64,000 bases of DNA, from contig NZ_FNAG01000005.1 of assembly GCF_900101825.1 (NCBI RefSeq), positions 62,001 to 126,000 on the forward strand, written 5' to 3'. Under the pieces are notes generated by a model. It saw only the letters and a program-made list of their open reading frames with translations. It had not been told where the DNA came from and did not search any database. Shown one piece after another: positions 18,601-25,192 of the stretch (its first letter is position 1; every line of letters starts with the position of its first letter). Made by a program: the position numbers and the translations under genes. The DNA comes from Aquimonas voraii (lineage in GTDB: Bacteria; Pseudomonadota; Gammaproteobacteria; Xanthomonadales; Xanthomonadaceae).

Positions 18601-20951
18601 CCCGCGCGCAGGGCCTGCACGGCTTCGGCCACCGCGACCAGGCCGGTCGAGCAGGCCGTGTGCACGCTGACGGCCGGCCCGCGCAGGTCGAGTCGGTGCG
18701 CGATGCGCGTCGCTACGTAATCCTTCTCGCTGGCCAGCATCAGGGCGAACTCGCCGCTGGCGGCCACGCGCTCTGGCTCGGCAGCGCGCAGGGCCGGCGC
18801 ATAGCTGTTGTTGCCGGTGCCGGCGTAGACGCCGACACGTTCGCCCTGCGCAGCCAGCGCCTGTGGGTCGAGCGCGGCGTCCTCCAGCGCGGTCCAGGCC
18901 AGCTCCAGCAGCAGGCGCTGCTGCGGGTCGAGCAGGGTGGCCTCGCTCTTCGACAGGCCGAAGAAGCCGGCGTCGAAGCGGTCGGCATCCTCCAGCACGC
19001 CGCGCGCGGCGACGAAGTTGGGGCGTTCGATCAGCTCACGCGGCAGCGCCGGGTCGAGCTCCTCGCGACGGAAGCGGCGCAGGCCTTCGACGCCTTCCAG
19101 CAGGTTCTGCCAGAAGGCTTCGACATCGCGGCTGCCCGGTGCACGCAGGGCCCAGCCGATGATGGCGATTGGCGCCTGCGCGTCGGCCGCATGGCGCTGC
19201 GTTCTTTTCGTCAGGGCCGCGCCGCGCTCCAGCGCAGCGATCTGCGCGGCCACGCTGGGGCGGTCGTAGATCAGGGCCACGCTCAGGCCTTCGATCCCCT
19301 GCGCGCGCGCCTGTGCGACGACCCGCAGCACGCTCAGCGAGCGCGCGCCGGCGGCGAAGACCGAGTCGTGTTCAGTCAGTTCGCTGCGGCCCAGCGCCTC
19401 CCGCCACAGCGCCAAGAGGCGCGCGCGCGGCGGCAGCGTGTGGTCGATGCTCGCGTCGACCTGCGGCGCCGGCAGGCCGCGGCGGTCGATCTTGCCGCTG
19501 GGCGTGGTCGGCAAGCGCGGCAGCACGACGTAGCGCAGCGGCTGCATATAGGCCGGCAGGCGCTCGCGCAGATGTGCGCGCAGCGCTTCTATCAGCACAC
19601 TCTCGTCGTCGGCCTCGCGCGCCACCACCCAGGCGACGAGCTGCCTGCCGAGCCCAGGCAGCTCGCAGGCGCCGACCGCGGCATCGCGCAGCGTGCCCTC
19701 ACCGAGCAGGGCCAGTTCGATCTCGCCGGGTTCGATGCGGTAGCCGTCGATCTTCAGCTGGGCATCGGCGCGGCCGAGGTAGTGCAGCAGGCCGTCGGCA
19801 TCGCGCCGCACGCGGTCACCCGTGCGGTACTGCGTGCCGTTCGCGGTCTCCACGAAGCGCTCGGCGCTCAGCTCGGCGCGGCCGAGATACCCTTCAGCCA
19901 GCGTCTCGCCGCCGAGCAGCAGCTCGCCTTCGTTCGAATCCTGCACGTCTTCCAGCGGCCCCAGCGCGATTCGCACATGCGGCAGGGCGTGGCCGATCGG
20001 CGGGATCGCCGGCCACGCCGCCGGATCGCCCTCCAGCTCGAAGGCGGTGACCACGTGAGATTCGGTCGGCCCGTAGTGGTTGTGCAGGGCGCTGCCGGGC
20101 AGGCGTGCGAACAGCCGGCGGATGCTGTCGGTCACCTGCAGCTGCTCGCCGGCGCTGACCACATCGCGCAGCGGCGGCGGCGCGGCCTCGACGCAGGCCT
20201 CGGCCAGCATCTGCAGGGCCACATAGGGCAGGAACAGGCGCTGCACCTTCTCGCGGACGAGTGCCGCGCGCAGGGCGTCGGGGTCGCGGCGCTCGGCCTC
20301 GGACAGCAGGACCATGCAGCCGCCCGTGGCGATCGTTGAAACGATCTCCTGGAAATGCACGTCGAAGGACAGCGGCGCGAACAGGGCGGTGACCGCCGGC
20401 GGGCCAAGGCGCGGGTGCGCGGCGTGCCAGTCGATCAGATGCGCCAGCGGGCGCGGCCCCATGGCCACGCCCTTGGGCCGGCCGGTCGAGCCGGAGGTGA
20501 ACAGCACATAGGTGAGTTCGCATTCGCCGGCATGCGGCCGGGTGTGCGCCTGCATCGCTCCGAGGCGCGGCAGTGGGCCCAGCCGCGCCTCCAGCGACAG
20601 CAGATCGGATTCGCGGCCCAGCACCGCGCGCGGCGCGGCGTCCTCCAGCATCGCGGCCAGCCGCGCATCGGGATAGCTGGGGTCGAGCGGCACATAGCAG
20701 AGGCCCAGCTCGATCGCCGCCAGCAGGTCGATCAGCGTTTCAGCGCAACGCTCGGCGGCGAGTGCGACGCGCTCGCCGCGCTGCAGGCCGGCTGCGTCCA
20801 GCGCGGCCGCCCGCGCTTCGACGGCCTGCCAGAGTTGGGCGTAGTCGAAGCGGGCGTCGGCGCTGAGCAGGGCCGGTGCGGCCGGCCAACGCTCGGCGGC
20901 GCGCCGCAGCCAATACCGCAGGGACGTGGGTTCGGACCTTGCGCTGGCCAT
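9612..20951 (-). CDS. Hybrid NRPS/PKS megasynthase with internal aminotransferase
   Basis: The 3779-residue enzyme reads, in order: adenylation A1 (about 10-505), PCP1 (S538), ketosynthase (592-1020; TACST with C767, then EAHGTGT and KSNLGHT), acyltransferase (1110-1395; GHSLGEY S1209, HAFH as in malonyl-specific ATs), ACP (S1532), a Gln/Ala-rich linker, class III aminotransferase (1740-2150; PLP lysine K1997 in YGKIIGGG), condensation C1 (2190-2610; SHLVFDG, H2322), A2 (2630-3130), PCP2 (S3179), C2 (3230-3660; HHLVWDG, H3367) and PCP3 (S3711). There is no ketoreductase and no thioesterase. Pocket residues read DVQFVAHVV for A1, near the published proline code, and DILQLGMVW for A2, near the glycine code. 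The ACP-aminotransferase-C order recalls MycA of mycosubtilin, where a beta-keto group becomes a beta-amine. It lies between sugar-nucleotide genes and acyl-transfer genes with gaps of 25 and 12 bases. Confidence 0.93.
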   Translation of the reverse strand: MASARSEPTSLRYWLRRAAERWPAAPALLSADARFDYAQLWQAVEARAAALDAAGLQRGERVALAAERCAETLIDLLAAIELGLCYVPLDPSYPDARLAAMLEDAAPRAVLGRESDLLSLEARLGPLPRLGAMQAHTRPHAGECELTYVLFTSGSTGRPKGVAMGPRPLAHLIDWHAAHPRLGPPAVTALFAPLSFDVHFQEIVSTIATGGCMVLLSEAERRDPDALRAALVREKVQRLFLPYVALQMLAEACVEAAPPPLRDVVSAGEQLQVTDSIRRLFARLPGSALHNHYGPTESHVVTAFELEGDPAAWPAIPPIGHALPHVRIALGPLEDVQDSNEGELLLGGETLAEGYLGRAELSAERFVETANGTQYRTGDRVRRDADGLLHYLGRADAQLKIDGYRIEPGEIELALLGEGTLRDAAVGACELPGLGRQLVAWVVAREADDESVLIEALRAHLRERLPAYMQPLRYVVLPRLPTTPSGKIDRRGLPAPQVDASIDHTLPPRARLLALWREALGRSELTEHDSVFAAGARSLSVLRVVAQARAQGIEGLSVALIYDRPSVAAQIAALERGAALTKRTQRHAADAQAPIAIIGWALRAPGSRDVEAFWQNLLEGVEGLRRFRREELDPALPRELIERPNFVAARGVLEDADRFDAGFFGLSKSEATLLDPQQRLLLELAWTALEDAALDPQALAAQGERVGVYAGTGNNSYAPALRAAEPERVAASGEFALMLASEKDYVATRIAHRLDLRGPAVSVHTACSTGLVAVAEAVQALRAGRCEVAIAGGASVLVPQQSGYLHIEGGMESADGRCRPFDVEASGTVFSSAGALVVLKPLQQALDDGDTVHALIRGVGINNDGAGKASFTAPSVQGQAECIRLALDDAGLSATAIGYVEAHGTGTALGDPIEVEALRRAYAEDAAPAASVVLGSLKSNLGHTVAAAGVLGLIKAALCLERGRIPGTLHYRAPNPQIDFAATPFRVSAETQAWPRGPLARAAAVSSFGVGGTNAHVVLGEAPSRAPLIASDAPSLRLFPLSALSAEALTARASDLADALEREALPLDAVLATLVRGRSALPQRRAVAARDRAELIATLRREAKPETAEPSPRLVFLFPGQGSQHPGMAAALHAEVPAFAEALDAALAAAQPLLDVDLRALLLEAGDSRASALLAETRYAQPALYCMEVALAQWLASLGLKPAALIGHSLGEYAAAAVAGVLSIEDGARAVCARAAAMWAQPRGGMLAVRAGADALSEYVRDGIEIVGYNAPQLCVLAGPAAAIDALEGALGEAGLQATRLMVSHAFHSAAMDGALPAVQQALSKISLSAPRLPVYSCVSGAPLRADEATDPAYWARQVRAPVRFSDALTRELAEPGTVLVELGPGQALTALTRQHRDAQGRAPRVQPLLPPPTASADAALHAVEAIGRLWCAGLPLDWPLPRDARRAHLPTYRFADTRFWFRARQPACAAPSIDSAAEPLAAPSHAAEDLPMADRRPTLALELRRLLADVAGLAPEDLSPSESLVEQGLDSLSLTQATLELERVFGIKLRFRRLMEDLDTVEHLVEFLHAELPPERFAPAPTAAANTQAAAGAAASSAALSASTAVLPPLNALPTRPADAGVLGLIQQQMALMQQQLALLGGASLPAPAALAAANALAPPTAAATATPSSAPPPAARSNVSIANAGSAGSEGEDKADLIAKPFGASARITVKPVQQMSAAQRAWLDDFTARYLARSGQSRAFSQRHRARMADPRVVTGFNPLWKDLVYPIVAERSDGARVWDIDGNDYIDLLSCFGANLLGYQPKALVQAMHAQLDRGLEVGPQHPLAAEVADLISEFTGHARVGFCNTGSEAVMGAMRIARTATGRKTIAIFTNSYHGIFDEVIVRGTRQLRSLSAAPGILANAVENVLVLDYASDEALKVLRERGHELAAVMIEPIQNKYPTLQPRAFVQALREICDGCGAALIFDEVVTGFRLAPGGAQQFYGVRADICTYGKIIGGGLPFAAIAGSAHWLDALDGGHWAYGDDSYPEAGVTYFAGTFVRHPLALAAAKATLSELKRGGQAFYDDLNARTQGLVDRLNAAFVGRSAPVKAVHCASLWRLQWDEDQKYVSLFYYLARFHGLHLYEQFGHFVTAAMGTAELDRIVEVFVGALDELMALGFISRRDGAPPPERARVEQTDAKSPAAEPLEGPLSPGQAERWLAASFDENALRALDETFSLELRGELDRATLEAALRTVCARHAAFRLRIEADAPRQVVDAQAQPRIEIIDLDQAGEPEAALRSALAAAAQQRFALGRAPMIALSLFWLGPQHAVLHLIASHLVFDGWAASTFLAELAAAYRAQSQGLALPLGPAESPIAFAAAERARFDSPEAAADRAFWLETLREPPAALSLGDCEPTGARQFGADTLQLRFEGPLVAALRALMKRERCTLFPLLLSATATAIQRLSGRADFVLSLPYASQALARHPALLADGVLDLPLRLRLPEHAQVGAALAPVRAALMDALEHPHMTQGLAARALGLVSRGDRAPLSGVFFNLNPRVDLSGFAPLSAQMREGRKPGLLGELMFNFYDEGDALALDLHYSVEFFSAERIGVIADLLQAALHELAGLPAASTPRASAAPDSAADASTRIEALTAACAARCGEAIALRFEDQVWTHGELDARANRIAQALIARGLRPGDWVGLCLPRGPDLVAGLLGVLKAGAAYVPLDPGFPLARLREMAEDAGLRLLLSDREGAERLALDGVDCLRLDADAIEIERASTQAPQLRIDEDAPAYVIYTSGSTGKPKGVVVLHAGVVNFLRSMAHTPGFKPGERLLAVTTLSFDIAVLELLLPLVVGAEIVLAQRNDAIDGAALLRLIERHGVQLMQATPSTWHLLLEAGFRAPAGFRALCGGEALSPALAQRLLTAGVAELWNMYGPTETTVWSTCARIRDPAAITVGRPIDATVVRVLDEAGRECGVDVPGEICIGGAGVARGYHARPELSAERFIADPCSTAPGARLYRTGDLGAWTAAGELRHLGRMDHQVKLRGYRIELGEIEAALESQPQIARAAVCVENFGPMDERLVAHVQARPGQSVPALGELRRALGLRLPDYMLPQALRVLDALPLLPNGKIDRKALAAAPSGSTAGPVEPAPVPTSGATASEAERVALIAGLMGELLQAPPLAPEQSFFEAGGHSLLAAELAGRLQKLGHARPPLRLLFEAPSPRALAARLQGTQAVNAPIPARFDRSRAPLSAVQAGLWYLEGSSSDGRVNLLPSAHRLRGPLDRAAFEAALRDLVARQPVLRSVLVAGEAGLQQRVLADCAFALAFVDLSALARAQAEAAALQGAEILQSEPIDMRLGPPFRAALYRLGAEEHVFVFVVHHLVWDGWSFDLLYTELAELYAARLEQRAPRLPALAVDYGDFAAWQQAQLAADAYRGSIEHFKRSLLPLPRALNLSPARAANDRLSGRGNSLLVMLPMDELHRLHALARRHGTTLFVVLLAAWATELAAIGEADDLVLGLPVRGRERPELLPVMGCFVNAVPLRLRPRTLPLRAWLAEVHAALAEVLGHAELPLDALVPELRRAGAEPQRTLFQTLFSFQDARDRITHWGPLEHARFDVPVRNSAHPLGLWCVEAPRGLELLFNYSTDVLDADRVEAWANRYAQRLREWCALPAEATISAGTTAAAAAATLTADSALALVRQLCCEVLKLPAVAPEDNFFDLGGHSLLALDFMARLEARSGRRLSLLRLGQASLRGLAEELAGGAAGPAQVVAAGAVQAQAAPAQGWLQRLFGR

Positions 20952-20957
20952 GGGCAG

Positions 20958-20964
20958 CTCCCCC
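20958..20964 (-). promoter_or_regulatory. Shine-Dalgarno GGGGGAG of the megasynthase gene, possible sRNA target
   Basis: Read on the minus strand, GGGGGAG lies six bases before the ATG at 20949-20951. It fixes the start codon. It is also exactly complementary to CUCCCCC, present in loops of both small RNAs downstream of polA. Confidence 0.7.
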
Positions 20965-20976
20965 GATGCTGCGTGA

Positions 20977-21984
20977 TCAGGCCCGGTAGAAGTCGCGATA
21001 CCAGTCGACGAAGCGCTGGATGCCGATTTCCACCGGGGTCTCCGGGCTGTAGCCGGTGTCGCGCATCAGCGCGCCCACATCGGCCTCGGTGTCGGGCACG
21101 TCGCCGGGCTGCAGCGGCAGGAGGCGCTTCTCGGCGCTGCGGCCGAGCGCCTGCTCCAGCAGTTCGATGTAGCGCGAGAGCTGAACCGGGCGGTGGTTGC
21201 CGATGTTGTAGACGCGGTAGGGCGCGCTGGAGCTGGCCGGCGTGGGCAGCAGCGGGTCGAAGCTCGGGTCCGGCCCGGGCACGCGGTCGAGCGTACGCAC
21301 CACGCCCTCGACGATGTCGTCGATGTAGGTGAAGTCGCGGCTGTGCTTGCCGAAATTGAAGACGTCGATCGGCTCGCCCGCCAGGATCTTGCGGGTGAAC
21401 AGGAACAGGGCCATGTCCGGTCGGCCCCAGGGCCCGTAGACCGTGAAGAAGCGCAGGCCGGTGGTCGGCAGGCCGAACAGATGGCTGTAGGTGTGGGCCA
21501 TCAGTTCGTTGGACTTCTTGGTCGCCGCGTACAGGCTGACCGGGTGGTCGACGCTGTCCTCGACCGCAAACGGAAGCTTGCGGTTGGCGCCGTAGACCGA
21601 GCTGGAGCTGGCGTAGACCAGATGCTCGATGCCGCCGTGGCGGCAGCATTCGAGAATGTTGATGAAGCCGACGATGTTGGCCTCGATGTAGGCGCGCGGG
21701 TTCTCCAGCGAGTAGCGCACGCCGGCCTGGGCGGCCAGGTTCACCACGCGCTGCGGGCGGAAGTCGGCAAAGGCCCGCTCCATCGCCGCGCGGTCCTCCA
21801 GCGAGGCCTTCACGAACGAGAAACCGGCGCGCGGCGTCAGCCGCTCAAGCCGGGCCTCCTTCAGGCGGACGTCGTAGTAGTCGTTGAGATTGTCGTAGCC
21901 CAGCACCGCGTCGCCGCGGTCGAGCAGGCGGTGGGCAAGGGTGGAACCGATGAAGCCGGCAGCGCCGGTGACCAGAACGCGCAT
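20977..21984 (-). CDS. NAD-dependent nucleotide-sugar epimerase, UDP-glucuronate 4-epimerase-like
   Basis: The 335-residue protein is an extended SDR. The NAD motif is [15 protein letters not shown] (residues 7-21), followed by [16 protein letters not shown], a hallmark of UDP-glucuronate 4-epimerases (Cap1J/GAE type). The catalytic serine-tyrosine-lysine set is in SSSSVYG and YAATKKSNE, and [14 protein letters not shown] and [13 protein letters not shown] complete the subfamily pattern. It should interconvert UDP-glucuronate and UDP-galacturonate, or a 2-acetamido analogue, in the cytoplasm to supply the polysaccharide. It stops 25 bases before the megasynthase start and follows the UDP-sugar dehydrogenase, with which it probably forms a pathway: oxidation at C6, then inversion at C4. 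Confidence 0.9.
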   Translation of the reverse strand: MRVLVTGAAGFIGSTLAHRLLDRGDAVLGYDNLNDYYDVRLKEARLERLTPRAGFSFVKASLEDRAAMERAFADFRPQRVVNLAAQAGVRYSLENPRAYIEANIVGFINILECCRHGGIEHLVYASSSSVYGANRKLPFAVEDSVDHPVSLYAATKKSNELMAHTYSHLFGLPTTGLRFFTVYGPWGRPDMALFLFTRKILAGEPIDVFNFGKHSRDFTYIDDIVEGVVRTLDRVPGPDPSFDPLLPTPASSSAPYRVYNIGNHRPVQLSRYIELLEQALGRSAEKRLLPLQPGDVPDTEADVGALMRDTGYSPETPVEIGIQRFVDWYRDFYRA

Positions 21985-22078
21985 GAAGCGGGGCTCGCAG
22001 AAGTGGGATGCAGTTCACGCCTTGCGGCGCAGGATAGCAGCGGCTGGGGTAAAAGTGTGTTTCAGTTCACAGTAAGGG

Positions 22079-22284
22079 CGGGGATTGGGGATTCGGGATT
22101 CGACCGACGGTTGGACGGTTGGCGCGGGCTTGAGACTGTGCGCTGGATTTCCGCAGTGACGGTCTGCTGAGCCAACTCCGAGTCGACCGGGATCGCCCAA
22201 GCGGATATCGAAGCCCGAGCGCCAGCGTTCGCGAGCGCTTTGCGCCCTTCGGACCAATCCCCAATCCCCAATCCCGAATCCCGG
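22079..22284. repeat. Inverted heptad-array unit A
   Basis: The left end has three GGGATT-type heptads (22081-22102). The right end has four inverted heptads (CCAATCC x3, CGAATCC; 22254-22284). They flank about 150 bp without a gene. The right array begins four bases beyond the stop codon of the UDP-sugar dehydrogenase. The facing arrays could form a long stem in the operon mRNA. Confidence 0.75.
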
Positions 22285-22286
22285 CC

Positions 22287-23609
<1,323 letters not shown>

Positions 23610-23659
23610 AGTTTAGCAGCCTTCACGCCCAACCGAGCAGACCGCTTCCGCCCTCGACC
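23610..23659. promoter_or_regulatory. Compact divergent promoter region
   Basis: Only 50 bases separate the start codons of the UDP-sugar dehydrogenase (minus) and the sugar transferase (plus). Both promoters must overlap here or extend into coding sequence, so shared control is likely. No specific hexamers can be assigned with confidence. Confidence 0.45.
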
Positions 23660-25066
23660 ATGCGCTCGATCTCCGATGCCTTCCACCCCGCCCGACGCTG
23701 GGTCCTGATCCTGGCCCTGGTCGAGTTCAGCGTGCTCGTACTGGTTTTCTACGCGGCTGCGATCCTGCGCTTTCTCGGCGACACCGCGCTGCTCGACCGT
23801 GCCTTCGGCGACATCCTGCCGCGTGCCCTGCTGTTCGCCAGCGTACATGTGCTGGCGATGACCGCGCTCGGCATGTACATCTCGCAGAGCCGCGAGGGCC
23901 TGAGCGGACACATCGTCCGCGCCGCGGTGGCCTTCCTCGCTGGTGGCCTGTTCCTGATCGCCTTCCAGTACCTGCTGCCGCTCAGTCCGATCGGTCGCGG
24001 CGTCATGTTCATCGCCATGGTCCTGGGCCTGGCCTCGATCATCCTGACCCGCTATTTCGCCCTGAAGTCGGTGGGCGCGGAAGCGCTGCGGCGGCGGGTG
24101 CTGGTACTGGGCGTCGGCGACAAGGCCGCCCTCATCGCCACGCGCCTGCGTCGGCTGTCCGATCAGCGCACCTTCCAGATCGTCGGCTACCTGCCCATGC
24201 CGGGCGATGCGGACGCCGTGCCGGAGGCGCTGCGCCTGGACGCCGATGTGGGTCTCACCGCGCTGTTGCGCCAGCACGACGTCGACGAGATCGTGATCGC
24301 CGTCGATGAGCGCCGCGGCACCCTGCCCATGGATGCGCTGATCCAGGCACGCCTGCGCGGGATCATCGTCACCGAGGTCGGCACCTTCTTCGAGCACGAG
24401 AGCGGCAAGATCAAGATGAACGTGCTCAACCCGTCCTGGCTGGTGTTCTCGCGCGGCTTCGATGCGGGTGCCGTGCGCATGGCCAGCAAGCGCGCGTTCG
24501 ACATCGCCGCTTCCAGCCTGCTGCTGGTACTGGCCTTGCCGCTGATGCTGCTGACCGCCTTACTGATCTGGGCCGAAAGCGGATTCCGCGGTTCGATCAT
24601 CTACCGTCAGGAGCGGGTCGGGCAGGGCGGCAGGGTCTTCAAGGTGCTGAAGTTCCGCAGCATGCGCGAAGACGCCGAGAAGGACGGCGTGGCGCGCTGG
24701 GCACAGACCGACGACGACCGCATCACCCGGGTCGGACGGGTCATCCGCAAGCTGCGCATCGACGAACTGCCGCAGGTCATCAATGTCCTGCGCGGCGAGA
24801 TGAGCTTCGTCGGTCCACGTCCAGAGCGCCCCGCCTTCGTCGAGCAGCTGTCGGCGGAGATCCCCTATTACGCGCTCCGCCACACCGTGAAGCCCGGCAT
24901 CACCGGCTGGGCCCAGCTGCGCTATGCCTATGGCGCCTCGGTGAAGGACGCCGACGAGAAGCTCAAGTACGACCTGTACTACGTGAAGAACCACAGCCTG
25001 ATGTTCGACCTGCTGGTGCTGCTGCAGACCTTCGAGGTCGTGCTGTTCGGCAAGGGCGCGCGCTGA
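23660..25066 (+). CDS. Polyprenyl-phosphate sugar-1-phosphate transferase, exosortase/PEP-CTERM-associated type
   Basis: The 468-residue protein has four or five hydrophobic N-terminal helices (residues 13-130), a nucleotide-binding CoA-like middle domain (VLVLGVGDKAALIATRLRR), a further membrane helix near 285-305, and a C-terminal bacterial sugar transferase domain. That domain holds the signature RQERVGQGGRVFKVLKFRSM, then IRKLRIDELPQVINVLRGEM, SFVGPRPERP and KPGITGWAQ. This is the WcaJ/UndP-sugar transferase family and most resembles the PEP-CTERM/EpsB-like branch (TIGR03013, from memory). It should transfer the first sugar phosphate from a UDP-sugar to undecaprenyl phosphate at the inner membrane, starting repeat-unit assembly. 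Its divergent pairing with the sugar-nucleotide operon supports this. Confidence 0.9.
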   Translation: MRSISDAFHPARRWVLILALVEFSVLVLVFYAAAILRFLGDTALLDRAFGDILPRALLFASVHVLAMTALGMYISQSREGLSGHIVRAAVAFLAGGLFLIAFQYLLPLSPIGRGVMFIAMVLGLASIILTRYFALKSVGAEALRRRVLVLGVGDKAALIATRLRRLSDQRTFQIVGYLPMPGDADAVPEALRLDADVGLTALLRQHDVDEIVIAVDERRGTLPMDALIQARLRGIIVTEVGTFFEHESGKIKMNVLNPSWLVFSRGFDAGAVRMASKRAFDIAASSLLLVLALPLMLLTALLIWAESGFRGSIIYRQERVGQGGRVFKVLKFRSMREDAEKDGVARWAQTDDDRITRVGRVIRKLRIDELPQVINVLRGEMSFVGPRPERPAFVEQLSAEIPYYALRHTVKPGITGWAQLRYAYGASVKDADEKLKYDLYYVKNHSLMFDLLVLLQTFEVVLFGKGAR

Positions 25067-25192
25067 ACCGCTCACGCGCCGGCCCTCACCGGGCGTCGGC
25101 GCGGGTCACGGATCACCGGGCCTTGGACTTGGACTGGCGTTGATCTTGCAGGAGGCCACCGCCGCCCGATCCGCGGGCACGTCGAGCTCTTC

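Noticed and set aside
13206-20339. Very long plus-strand open frames (over 1000 codons) opposite the megasynthase
   Set aside because: Their translations are Arg/Gln/Ala-rich and without domains, while the minus strand encodes complete NRPS/PKS motifs. High GC content keeps the opposite frames open.
9612-20951. Fatty-acyl-AMP ligase as the loading domain, as in mycosubtilin-type enzymes
   Set aside because: The first domain has a full amino-acid A-domain pocket with the conserved aspartate (FDVHFQE) and a PCP, so amino-acid loading is more likely.
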